Shown piece after piece: positions 23,232 through 30,945 of a stretch of DNA of 64,000 nt. Each line of letters opens with the position of its first letter. The stretch's first letter is position 1. The DNA lies in NCBI RefSeq assembly GCF_016123485.1, contig NZ_JADCKQ010000001.1, forward strand, positions 62,001 to 126,000. The letters are read 5' to 3'. Under the pieces are notes generated by a model. That model was not told the origin of the DNA. It saw only the letters and a program-made list of their open reading frames with translations, and made no database searches. Made by a program: the position numbers and the translations under genes. The DNA comes from Halocynthiibacter styelae. GTDB lineage: Bacteria > Pseudomonadota > Alphaproteobacteria > Rhodobacterales > Rhodobacteraceae.

Positions 23232-24071
23232 TTACCTCTGGCTGCGGGCCATGAAGGCCAGGCGTTCAAACAGATGCACATCCTGTTCATTTTTCAAAAG
23301 CGCCCCATGCAGACGGGGCAGGGCGGATGTGGCATCGGATTTCAGATCTTCGGCGGACAGATCTTCTGCCAGCAACAATTTCAGCCAGTCCAGAACCTCA
23401 GATGTCGAAGGCTTCTTTTTCAGACCGGATTGTTCGCGGACCTCATAGAATTGGGTCAGCGCCTGGGTCAGCAGACTTTCCTTGATGCCCGGGTGATGGA
23501 CCTCAACGATCTTGCGCATGGTGTCCATATCCGGGAAACGGATGTAGTGGAAAAAACAGCGGCGCAGGAACGCGTCTGGCAGTTCTTTTTCATTGTTGGA
23601 CGTGATGATCACCACCGGGCGGTTTACGGCCTCTACGGTTTCGCCAGTCTCGTACACATGGAACTCCATCTTATCGAGTTCCTGTAAAAGATCGTTCGGA
23701 AATTCGATGTCGGCCTTGTCGATCTCATCAATCAGCAGCAAAGATTTCTGTTCCGCTTCAAAGGCCTGCCACAGCTTGCCCTTGCGGATGTAGTTCTTCA
23801 CATCATGAACACGTTCGTCCCCCAGCTGACTGTCACGCAGGCGCGAAACCGCGTCATATTCATAAAGGCCCTGCTGCGCCTTGGTGGTGGATTTGATGTG
23901 CCATTCCAGCATCGGCAGCTTCAGGGCATCAGCCACCTGTTTGGCAAGCTCGGTCTTCCCGGTGCCCGGTTCGCCTTTCACAAGCAAGGGGCGTTGCAGC
24001 GCCACGGCCGCATTCACCGCCACAGTCAGATCGTCGGTGGCAACATAAGAATCGGTTCCGGTGAATTTCAT
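23232..24071 (-). CDS. MoxR-family AAA+ ATPase
   Basis: A 279-residue AAA+ ATPase. Walker A is GEPGTGKTELAKQ at residues about 35-47, Walker B is LLIDEIDKADIEFPNDLL around residue 104, sensor 1 is VVIITSNNEKELPDAFLRRC, the MoxR hallmark. MoxR proteins act as chaperones with VWA partners. The ATG at 24071 (MKFTGTDSYVATDD) fits the family, with AGAAGG upstream; the frame runs further up without homology. It leads a minus-strand operon that continues with GNAT, DUF2927, a 56-aa membrane protein, VWA and M48 peptidase. Confidence 0.92.
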   Translation of the reverse strand: MKFTGTDSYVATDDLTVAVNAAVALQRPLLVKGEPGTGKTELAKQVADALKLPMLEWHIKSTTKAQQGLYEYDAVSRLRDSQLGDERVHDVKNYIRKGKLWQAFEAEQKSLLLIDEIDKADIEFPNDLLQELDKMEFHVYETGETVEAVNRPVVIITSNNEKELPDAFLRRCFFHYIRFPDMDTMRKIVEVHHPGIKESLLTQALTQFYEVREQSGLKKKPSTSEVLDWLKLLLAEDLSAEDLKSDATSALPRLHGALLKNEQDVHLFERLAFMARSQR

Positions 24072-24333
24072 AATCTCAGGCCTTCTGTTCGCCGGGCAGG
24101 GCAGTGCGCCGGGGGAATTTCGCGCGACAATAGCAGAAGCAGACGGCACGACAACACCTCAACCGGGGCTAACTCAACTTCCTGGAACTGTTTCTAGACA
24201 AGCTGAACTGATCGGTGTAATGCAGACCCCAGAGAGAGGGAGCCGGAAGGCGGACTCGGGACCTGGGGGAAATGACGCACCCCCGATCACTGGCGAGTTA
24301 TGCCCCGGCCATAATTGATTAACGGGAGCGGGT
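24072..24333. other. Divergent region between moxR and dksA
   Basis: A 262-bp stretch without a convincing gene. Near 24264-24285 it has GGGGG-AAATGACGCA-CCCCC, a G/C-only hairpin in the dksA leader. The dksA ribosome site GGGAGCGGG lies directly before the ATG. Promoters of both units must lie here. Confidence 0.4.
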
Positions 24334-24756
24334 ATGAAAGCTGAAGTTTTCCTGCCAGAGGATTATCAACCGGCTGAAGATGAGCCGTTTATGAATGATC
24401 GCCAACTGGAATATTTCCGACGGAAACTGATCGCCTGGAAAGATGATATTCTGGAAGGCAATAAAGACACAATTGAAGGTCTGCAGGACAATACACGTAA
24501 CATCCCTGATGTTGCGGATCGTGCATCTGAAGAAACTGATCGTGCGCTTGAACTGCGCACACGGGATCGGGAACGTAAACTCGTCAATAAAATCGACAGT
24601 GCGCTGCGGCGTATTGAAGAAGGCGAATTCGGCTATTGTGACAAAACCGGGGAACCCATTTCCCTGAAACGTCTCAATGCCCGTCCGATCGCGACCATGA
24701 CCCTGGAAGCCCAGGAACGTCACGAACGTCGCGAGAAAGTGCATCGCGACAGCTGA
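24334..24756 (+). CDS. dksA: RNA polymerase-binding factor DksA, zinc-site degenerate
   Basis: A 140-residue DksA/TraR protein that works with ppGpp on RNA polymerase. The coiled-coil tip carries DVADRA, matching the DxxDxA motif needed for function. The globular domain keeps the FGYC start of the zinc finger but reads CDKT and TLEA where E. coli DksA has CxxC and CxxC, so only one of four cysteines remains and zinc should not be bound. Single-cysteine DksA proteins are known in Rhodobacter sphaeroides and function without zinc, so the gene is probably intact. It is followed by its own terminator. Confidence 0.93.
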   Translation: MKAEVFLPEDYQPAEDEPFMNDRQLEYFRRKLIAWKDDILEGNKDTIEGLQDNTRNIPDVADRASEETDRALELRTRDRERKLVNKIDSALRRIEEGEFGYCDKTGEPISLKRLNARPIATMTLEAQERHERREKVHRDS

Positions 24757-24778
24757 TCTGCTGTGACAACAGATTTAA

Positions 24779-24804
24779 AAAGCCGGCCTCGCGCCGGCTT
24801 TTTT
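24779..24804 (+). terminator. dksA terminator
   Basis: AAGCCGGC / GCCGGCTT closes a five-base loop and is followed by TTTTATT, 23 bases after the dksA stop. Confidence 0.9.
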
Positions 24805-24897
24805 ATTGGCGATTGATCTGTGTCAAACCGTGTATCTGTTAACTATGTTTCTTCCAGAGGTTGAGCGCGGGGATGCGCGAAATCTTATGAGGACAGA

Positions 24898-25344
24898 ATG
24901 AAAGCGTTAAATATTGTGGCCGCTTTGCTTGGCGGTTTGGTGAGTACCTCTGCGATCGCTGCAGGGGATCCGGAAAAAGGTGAACAATTGTTTAGCCGCT
25001 GTGTGGCCTGCCATGTGATCATCGACAATGACAATAATCTTCTGGTGGATGGGGGCATCACAGGCCCGAACCTCTATGGGGTGATTGGTCGTATTGCCGG
25101 AACTGAAAACGATTACCTGAACGGCGGACCACGCCTGCCGGTTGGGATGTTTACAGATTCCATGAAAGACGCGGGGGCCGCGGGCCTGGTCTGGACGGAA
25201 GAAAATCTTGCGGCCTTTGTTGCAAACCCGATTGGGTTTGTGCGGGAATACACCGGAAATGACCGGTCTCGCGTGAATATGAGTGTTCGTTTCCCGCAGG
25301 GGGGCGAAGACATCGCAGCCTATCTCGCGACATTTACGCAATAA
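24898..25344 (+). CDS. Class I c-type cytochrome
   Basis: A 148-residue periplasmic cytochrome. The signal peptide runs to about residue 21 (VSTSAIAA). The haem motif CVACH is at residues about 35-39, and the distal methionine is probably the M of VNMSVRFPQGGED near residue 129. The pattern PEKGEQLFSRCVACH and GPNLYGVIGR matches soluble cytochrome c2/c550-type electron carriers. It is monocistronic between two terminators, and its partner cannot be inferred from neighbours. Confidence 0.9.
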   Translation: MKALNIVAALLGGLVSTSAIAAGDPEKGEQLFSRCVACHVIIDNDNNLLVDGGITGPNLYGVIGRIAGTENDYLNGGPRLPVGMFTDSMKDAGAAGLVWTEENLAAFVANPIGFVREYTGNDRSRVNMSVRFPQGGEDIAAYLATFTQ

Positions 25345-25350
25345 AAATTG

Positions 25351-25378
25351 CGCCCGGATTGATCCCGGGCGTTCTCTT
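25351..25378. terminator. Bidirectional terminator, cytochrome c and exonuclease III
   Basis: CGCCCGG / CCGGGCG with a seven-base loop ends in TTCTCTT on the plus strand. On the minus strand it runs into CAATTTTTATTG. It lies between two convergent genes and serves both. Confidence 0.8.
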
Positions 25379-26156
25379 ATGCGGCCAGTTTTACCCAGAC
25401 CGGCACGTGATCGCTGGGTTTTTCATACCCGCGGATTTCTGAATCGATCTGGCAGTCTTCCAGAAGATCGGCGCAGTCTGACGACAGCAGGAAATGATCA
25501 ATCCGGATCCCGTCGTTGCGGTTCCAGGCCCCGCGCTGAAAATCCCAGAAGGAATAGGTTTCAGGTGCTGCGTTGCGTGCGCGCAGGGCATCCGTAAACC
25601 CAAGGTTCAGCAGGCGACGCCAGGCCGCGCGGCTTTCCGGGCGATACAATGCATCTTCTGTCCAGTTTTCCGGATGTTTCGCATCTTCGGCCTGAGGGAT
25701 GATGTTGTAATCGCCCGCCATCAGGAAAGGTTCTTCAAATTCCAGCAGCTGGCGGGCGCGGGCTTCCATCCGTTCCATCCAGGCCAGCTTGTAATCATAT
25801 TTCGGCCCGGGCACCGGATTGCCATTGGGCAGGTACAGCCCACAGATCCGCACGGCTTTTTCGCCCATCACGGTCGCTTCGATCCAGCGCGCCTGTTCAT
25901 CACTGTCGTCGCCCGGCAGGCCGCGACGGATATCTTCCAGCGGCAGCTTTGAGAGGATCGCAACCCCGTTGAAGCTTTTCTGCCCATGGGTTTCCACCTG
26001 ATACCCCATGTCTTCAAAATGCTCGCGCGGGAAGTTTTCATCGACAGATTTGATTTCCTGCAGGATCGCCACATCCGGTTTGCGCATCTCGAGCCAGTTT
26101 GTCAGGGCGTTCAGCCGGGCTTTGATGCCGTTGATGTTATATGTGGCGATGATCAT
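25377..26156 (-). CDS. xth: Exodeoxyribonuclease III / AP endonuclease
   Basis: A 259-residue metal-dependent nuclease for base-excision repair. Motifs in order: TYNINGIKARLNAL with catalytic N, LQEIKS with the metal-binding E at residue about 34, LYLPNGNPV with the catalytic tyrosine context, AGDYNIIP with the D/N pair at about 147-149, and RIDHFLLS and PSDHVPV with the final D/H pair. Length is normal for ExoIII. The start has GAGAGCGCC upstream and no alternative. Transcribed away from a region that carries the iterated repeat. Confidence 0.95.
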   Translation of the reverse strand: MIIATYNINGIKARLNALTNWLEMRKPDVAILQEIKSVDENFPREHFEDMGYQVETHGQKSFNGVAILSKLPLEDIRRGLPGDDSDEQARWIEATVMGEKAVRICGLYLPNGNPVPGPKYDYKLAWMERMEARARQLLEFEEPFLMAGDYNIIPQAEDAKHPENWTEDALYRPESRAAWRRLLNLGFTDALRARNAAPETYSFWDFQRGAWNRNDGIRIDHFLLSSDCADLLEDCQIDSEIRGYEKPSDHVPVWVKLAA

Positions 26157-26469
26157 GGCGCTCTCCTTATGTCTTTCCTGTTTCGCCGGGTTTGGCCGCT
26201 ATTGCAAGGGGTGGGGGAAGTGAACCCGCGGTTAAAGGCACGTGCGCCTGATATGCATAACATGTGCATAGGATGTGCATGGATTGTGTATGCGATATTC
26301 TGGTGTTTTGGTCTGTTTCAAGCACTCACAGCCCTGTGTGCATGCGTGAACAGACCTCACGGTTCTGTGTCTTGAAGGTGATCTGAAGCACCCCCAAATC
26401 AATCACATCGGAAGCAACAAGACTTCCACCGAAATGAAACAACATCCAGACCCTTGAAAGGTTAACGCT
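26157..26469. other. 313-bp intergenic region with an iterated repeat
   Basis: No gene is supported. The region contains the four-unit 11-bp repeat at 26245-26299, then the promoter area of the small secreted protein, whose ribosome site AAAGG precedes the ATG at 26470. Confidence 0.6.
26245..26299. repeat. Iterated 55-bp repeat, copy A
   Basis: CGCCT is followed by four 11-bp units built on ATGTGCATAGG (GATATGCATAA, ATGTGCATAGG, ATGTGCATGGA, TTGTGTATGCG in outline). The same 55 bp occurs at 46202-46256 with 46 of 55 positions identical and the first 16 bp identical. The core TGTGCATA is one base from a DnaA-box core read in reverse (TGTGNATAA). Confidence 0.75.
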
Positions 26470-26781
26470 ATGAAAACTGTAATCGCATCCATCCTCGCCC
26501 TGACTGTTGCTGCTCCTGCTTTTGCGGGTGCCAAAGATGTTGAAGCTCACTTCGCCCAGGACAACACCGGTATTGAAAGTGTTGTTGTTGAACGATCTGC
26601 CCCGGTTTCTGCAGAAGCTGTTGAAATCTTTGAAAACCTGGCGGCTGAAGCTGGCACCGGTATCGAGACCCAAGCCAACCCATCCGTTGGCGCAACCCTG
26701 TCCTCCAAGGGTGGTGTGAACCCGGTAGCCGCCGCATGGTTCGCAGGCCAGCTGGCATCTGAGAATGCATCTGACCGGTAA
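26470..26781 (+). CDS. Small secreted protein of unknown function
   Basis: A 103-residue protein with a clean signal peptide (MKTVIASILALTVAAPAFAG, cleavage after AFA). The mature part of about 84 residues is acidic, has no cysteine, and contains DVEAHFAQDNTGIES, an Ala/Glu-rich helix and a Gly/Ser tail. It is periplasmic or secreted. I do not recognise a family. The gene is monocistronic, has AAAGG eleven bases before the start and a strong terminator after it, so it is a real gene. Confidence 0.75.
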   Translation: MKTVIASILALTVAAPAFAGAKDVEAHFAQDNTGIESVVVERSAPVSAEAVEIFENLAAEAGTGIETQANPSVGATLSSKGGVNPVAAAWFAGQLASENASDR

Positions 26782-26814
26782 GGTTAAAGGTTAATAACTT
26801 TGATGAAACAAAAA

Positions 26815-26841
26815 GGCCCGGAGAAACCTCCGGGCCTTTTT
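26815..26841 (+). terminator. Terminator of the small secreted protein gene
   Basis: GGCCCGGAG / CTCCGGGCC with a four-base loop, followed by TTTTTGTATT. Confidence 0.92.
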
Positions 26842-26872
26842 GTATTGACATAAGGGTATTGAAAATAAAAAG

Positions 26873-26920
26873 TTTTCCGGTTTTCCGGTTTTCCGGTTTT
26901 CCGGTTTTCCGGTTTTCCGG
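26873..26920. repeat. Tandem octanucleotide repeat (TTTTCCGG)6
   Basis: Six perfect copies of TTTTCCGG follow one another directly between the terminator at 26841 and the end of the erpA-like gene at 26945. Perfect short tandem repeats of this length are prone to slippage. It lies outside genes, at the meeting point of convergent transcripts. Confidence 0.95.
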
Positions 26921-26944
26921 TTCGGGGTTCGCTAAGTCGCTACT

Positions 26945-27277
26945 TTACATGGAAAAACTTGTGCCACACCCGCAAGCGCTGGTCGCATTTGGGTTCTCGA
27001 TGGTGAAGCGCGCGCCAATCAGTTCATCAGTGAAATCAATCACCGCATTGGCGAGAAACGGCAGAGAGACAGAGTCAATCACAACCTTCTGTCCGTCGCC
27101 TTCCAGCACCAGATCATCGTCAGACGCGTCATCCAGCTTAATCTCATACTGAAACCCGGAACACCCCCCGCCTTCTACGGCAATACGCAGCGCCTGGGGC
27201 GCGTCAGCGGCCTCATTGATTTCAGCCAGACGCTCATATGCGCGTTTTGTCACGCTCGGGGGCAGTGTCAGGGACAT
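26945..27277 (-). CDS. erpA: A-type iron-sulfur carrier (ErpA/IscA family)
   Basis: A 110-residue HesB/IscA protein that delivers iron-sulfur clusters to apo-proteins. The three conserved cysteines are present: GGGCSGFQY around residue 39 and SACGCGTSF at the C-terminus. The ATG at 27277 (MSLTLPPSVTKRAYERL) is chosen with GAGG seven bases upstream; the open frame continues above it without homology and would overlap the dgt start. ErpA rather than IscA or SufA is a best guess, because no isc or suf gene is near. Confidence 0.9.
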   Translation of the reverse strand: MSLTLPPSVTKRAYERLAEINEAADAPQALRIAVEGGGCSGFQYEIKLDDASDDDLVLEGDGQKVVIDSVSLPFLANAVIDFTDELIGARFTIENPNATSACGCGTSFSM

Positions 27278-27362
27278 TTTGGACCTCAGTTCGCGGTATC
27301 TTTTTACTTCTTCTTTAATATAAGGGTGTGGATAACTGGCGACAACAGCGAGATCGGGCAAA

Positions 27363-28502
27363 ATGACATTAAAACCATATGCTTCGCATCCGGATGCAAG
27401 CAAAGGACGCTTGTTTGCAGAGGAAGAGAGCGCATTTCGCTCTTGTTTTCAAAGGGATCGTGATCGGATCATTCACGCATCTGCCTTCCGGCGTCTGAAA
27501 CATAAAACCCAGGTTTTTGTTGAACATGAAGGCGATTATTACCGCACGCGCCTGACCCATTCGATTGAGGTCGCCCAGGTCGCCCGTACAATCGCCGGCG
27601 CTTTGGGGCTGAACACAGAACTGACCGAAGCCGTCGCGCTGGCCCACGATCTGGGACACACCCCCTTTGGCCACACCGGCGAAGACGCGATGGAAGAGAT
27701 GATGGCGCCTTTTGGCGGTTTTGATCACAACGCACAGGCCCTGCGGATTGTGACATCTCTGGAGCGGCATTACGCGAAATGGGACGGGTTGAACCTGACA
27801 TGGGAATGCCTGGAAGGGATCGCCAAACACAATGGACCGGTCACAGGTGATCTGCCGTATGCGCTGAGTGATTACAACGCGTTACATGATCTGGAACTCG
27901 GCACCTGGGCCTCTGCCGAAGCCCAGGCTGCAGCGATTGCCGATGACATTGCTTACAATCATCACGACTTGCAGGATGGTCTGCGTGCGGGGCTGTTTAC
28001 GATGGAGGACATCGCGGAACTGCCTCTGTTAAAGCCCTGCTTTGAAGAAGTTGATGCGTTGTACCCCGATCTTGATCAGGATCGTCGCCGTCATGAAATC
28101 CTGCGCCGGTTCTTTGGTATTCTGGTGGGAGATGTGATTGACGTTGCCCGTGCCAACATTGCCACACTGAACCCAAAATCTGTGGAAGACATCCGTTACG
28201 CAGGCCGGGGGATGGTTCTGTTTTCAGACACCGTTTTCGAGGATCTGAAGATCGTGCGCGAATTTCTCTTCACCCGCATGTACCGGGCCCCAAGTGTTGT
28301 GGAGATGCGTAAGAAGGTGACGCAGGTGGTGAAGGATCTGTTCCCGTATTTCCTTGAAAACCCACAAGAGCTGCCCGACAACTGGCAACGTGACATCTCT
28401 GATCCCGCAGACAAGGTGATGCTGGCCCGTCTGGTCGCTGATTATGTGTCCGGCATGACGGACCGATTTGCGTTAACCGAGCATGCAAGGTTGATAGATT
28501 AG
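27363..28502 (+). CDS. dgt: Deoxyguanosinetriphosphate triphosphohydrolase-like protein
   Basis: A 379-residue HD-domain dNTPase that cleaves dNTPs to nucleoside and triphosphate. The N-terminal RDRDRIIHASAFRRLKHKTQVF and TRLTHSIEVAQVAR (H of the HD site), then LAHDLGHTPFGHTGE (HD pair plus second H) near residue 97, and IADDIAYNHHDLQDGL later are classic family-1/2 dGTPase motifs. Length is right for the shorter dgt type. It is divergent from the erpA-like gene with 85 bp between starts. Confidence 0.93.
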   Translation: MTLKPYASHPDASKGRLFAEEESAFRSCFQRDRDRIIHASAFRRLKHKTQVFVEHEGDYYRTRLTHSIEVAQVARTIAGALGLNTELTEAVALAHDLGHTPFGHTGEDAMEEMMAPFGGFDHNAQALRIVTSLERHYAKWDGLNLTWECLEGIAKHNGPVTGDLPYALSDYNALHDLELGTWASAEAQAAAIADDIAYNHHDLQDGLRAGLFTMEDIAELPLLKPCFEEVDALYPDLDQDRRRHEILRRFFGILVGDVIDVARANIATLNPKSVEDIRYAGRGMVLFSDTVFEDLKIVREFLFTRMYRAPSVVEMRKKVTQVVKDLFPYFLENPQELPDNWQRDISDPADKVMLARLVADYVSGMTDRFALTEHARLID

Positions 28503-28544
28503 CCCGCGAAGATCCCGATACTTTTTAAGTGACAGGAGCGCTCA

Positions 28545-29051
28545 TTGTTTCACAAACTATTCAGACGATCACAGGTTTCCGCGGGCAGTGCGGACAGGAA
28601 AACTATGGAGCTGGCACTAAAAGAAGTTTGTGTACCAGCTCTGAGGACGTTGGGCTTCAAGGGATCGTTTCCTCATTTTTATAAAAACTCTGATGGTTTT
28701 GTTGAGTTGATCACTTTTCAGTTTTTCTCGGCCGGAGGGAGCTTCTGTGTGAATCTGGGTTACGTAGATTTCGAGGGGAAAAACGTCAGTTTGGGACAGG
28801 ATACAGAGATATCGAAGTTGCGTGTCAGCTCTACGAAAGACTTCCGCAGAATGGGTGCGGTAGCCGATGGGGACCGCTGGTTTTGCTTCGGTTCGACAAG
28901 TTATGGAACGCGCAGAGGTCAGCCCTTTTCCGTTAAAGAACTGGCGGAACATTGCAGTGCGCTATTCAAGACAGATGCTGAAATCTGGTGGCGCAGCAAG
29001 AAAGATGCTGAATGCGAAGCTGTCGCAACCGACATTGACCCCACGCCCTGA
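28545..29051 (+). CDS. DUF4304 protein
   Basis: A 168-residue protein with the DUF4304 outline: LALKEVCVPALRTLGFKGSFPHFYK, ELITFQFFSAGGSFCVNLG, and WWRSKKDAECEA near the end. DUF4304 proteins are often neighbours of polymorphic toxins, but no toxin is visible here. The start is a TTG at 28545 with AGGAG six bases upstream; no ATG fits before residue 21. The gene is noticeably AT-richer than dgt and argS on either side, which suggests insertion between them. It lies 42 bases after dgt and 38 before argS. Confidence 0.75.
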   Translation: MFHKLFRRSQVSAGSADRKTMELALKEVCVPALRTLGFKGSFPHFYKNSDGFVELITFQFFSAGGSFCVNLGYVDFEGKNVSLGQDTEISKLRVSSTKDFRRMGAVADGDRWFCFGSTSYGTRRGQPFSVKELAEHCSALFKTDAEIWWRSKKDAECEAVATDIDPTP

Positions 29052-29089
29052 CATGTTAAACCACGGCTAACTGATAAAGGACGCCTAAC

Positions 29090-30835
29090 ATGAACCTCTT
29101 TGCTGATATTCGTGCGCTTGTGATTGATTGCCTGGATGCAATGGTTGCGGAGGGTGCGCTGCCTGCTGGTCTGTCTTATGACAATGTCACCGCAGAGCCG
29201 CCCCGCGATGCAGCCCATGGCGATATGGCGACCAATGCGGCGATGGTTCTGGCGAAGGCTGCGAAATCCAAGCCACGTGATATTGCCGAGGCTCTGGCAG
29301 CAAAGCTTGCCGAAGATCCGCGCGTGACCTCTGCTGAAGTGGCTGGTCCGGGGTTCCTGAATCTGCGTCTTGATGCGGCGATTTGGCAGGGACTGATTGG
29401 TAAAGTTCTGGAAACAGGCACTGATTTTGGTCGTTCCGACATGGGTGCGGATCAAAAAGTAAACGTGGAATATGTTTCCGCCAACCCAACCGGGCCGCTG
29501 CACGTAGGTCACACACGGGGCGCGGTTTTTGGCGATGCACTGGCGTCCTTGCTGGATTTCACAGGCTTTGACGTGACCCGTGAATATTACATTAACGATG
29601 GCGGTGCGCAGGTGAATGTCCTCGCCCGGTCCGTCTATCTGCGGTATCTCGAAGCCCACGGTCAGGAGGTTGCGTTCGAAGACGGAACCTATCCTGGTGA
29701 TTATCTTGTGCCGGTCGGGCAGGCGCTGAAAGACAAAGTTGGCGATGCCTGGGTCGGTCAGCCCGAAGACGTCTGGCTGGAAGAAGCGCGTGAATTCGCG
29801 ACCGAAGCCATGATGGATCTGATCCGCGCCGATCTGAAGGCGCTTGGCGTTGAAATGGATGTTTTCTATTCCGAAAAATCCCTATACGGCACCGGCCAGA
29901 TCGAAGCCGCGATTGATCGTCTGCAAAACGATGGCCTGATCTATGAAGGCGTGCTTGAGCCACCAAAAGGCAAGAAGCCGGATGATTGGGAACCGCGTGA
30001 ACAGACGCTGTTTAAATCCACGGAACACGGCGATGATGTTGATCGCCCAGTGAAGAAATCTGATGGCTCCTGGACCTATTTCGCGCCGGATATTGCCTAC
30101 CATTACAACAAGGTAGAACGTGGGTTCGACCTTTTGATCGACGTCTTTGGTGCCGATCACGGTGGCTATGTGAAACGGATGAAGGCGGCTGTGTCTGCCC
30201 TGTCCGGTGGCAAGGTGCCGCTGGATATCAAGCTGACGCAGCTGGTGAAACTGTTCAAAAATGGTGAGCCGTTCAAAATGTCCAAACGGGCGGGTACCTT
30301 TGTCACCCTGCGCGATGTGGTTGATCAGGTTGGACCTGATGTGACCCGTTTCGTGATGCTGACCCGGAAGAACGACGCACCGCTGGACTTTGATTTTGAC
30401 AAAGTGCTGGAGCAAAGCAAAGACAACCCGGTATTCTACGTACAATATGCCCATGCGCGGGTGAATTCTGTGCTGAAGAAAGCTACAGCAGCAGGCGTGC
30501 CTGTGGATAATGCAGCGCTTCAGGCGGCAGATTTGTCTGCTCTGGATCACGAGGCAGAACTGGCCGTCGCTAAGAAAATCGCATCTTTCCCACGTCTTGT
30601 GGAAACGGCTGCGCGTACGAATGAACCACATCGTGTTGCGTTTTACCTGTATGAGCTCGCGTCAGATTTCCATGCGCTTTACCACATGGGCAAAAACGAC
30701 GAAGGGCTGCGTGCCTTGCAGGAAGGCAACATTTCGCTGTCTCAGTCGAAAATCGCGCTGGCCCGTGCAGTTTCCGTTGTTATTTCTGCCGGCCTTGGTA
30801 TTCTTGGCGTCAAACCGGTAGACGAAATGCGTTAA
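29090..30835 (+). CDS. argS: Arginyl-tRNA synthetase
   Basis: A 581-residue class I synthetase. The HIGH-type site is [18 protein letters not shown] at residues about 128-145 and the KMSK-type site is [15 protein letters not shown] around residue 400. The C-terminal anticodon-binding domain has [13 protein letters not shown] and the DALR pattern. Length is normal. RBS AAAGGACG precedes the ATG. Followed by the SPOR-nagZ-scpAB run after 110 bp. Confidence 0.97.
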   Translation: MNLFADIRALVIDCLDAMVAEGALPAGLSYDNVTAEPPRDAAHGDMATNAAMVLAKAAKSKPRDIAEALAAKLAEDPRVTSAEVAGPGFLNLRLDAAIWQGLIGKVLETGTDFGRSDMGADQKVNVEYVSANPTGPLHVGHTRGAVFGDALASLLDFTGFDVTREYYINDGGAQVNVLARSVYLRYLEAHGQEVAFEDGTYPGDYLVPVGQALKDKVGDAWVGQPEDVWLEEAREFATEAMMDLIRADLKALGVEMDVFYSEKSLYGTGQIEAAIDRLQNDGLIYEGVLEPPKGKKPDDWEPREQTLFKSTEHGDDVDRPVKKSDGSWTYFAPDIAYHYNKVERGFDLLIDVFGADHGGYVKRMKAAVSALSGGKVPLDIKLTQLVKLFKNGEPFKMSKRAGTFVTLRDVVDQVGPDVTRFVMLTRKNDAPLDFDFDKVLEQSKDNPVFYVQYAHARVNSVLKKATAAGVPVDNAALQAADLSALDHEAELAVAKKIASFPRLVETAARTNEPHRVAFYLYELASDFHALYHMGKNDEGLRALQEGNISLSQSKIALARAVSVVISAGLGILGVKPVDEMR

Positions 30836-30945
30836 AGCGGGCCCGACAAGAGGTCTTTGCACTCGCTGCCGGAGGTTTGAGGCAGAGAGTTCCGCTTATG
30901 TGAACCCGGGAAACACCGGGGCAGGGCGGACGGAAAGGCAAGTTT

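Noticed and set aside
26873-26920. CRISPR-like array
   Set aside because: The octamers are direct, contiguous and lack spacers.
26859-27152. 97-codon open frame reading through the octamer repeat
   Set aside because: Its start part is just translated repeat (FPVFRFSG) and the rest is antisense to the Fe-S carrier gene.
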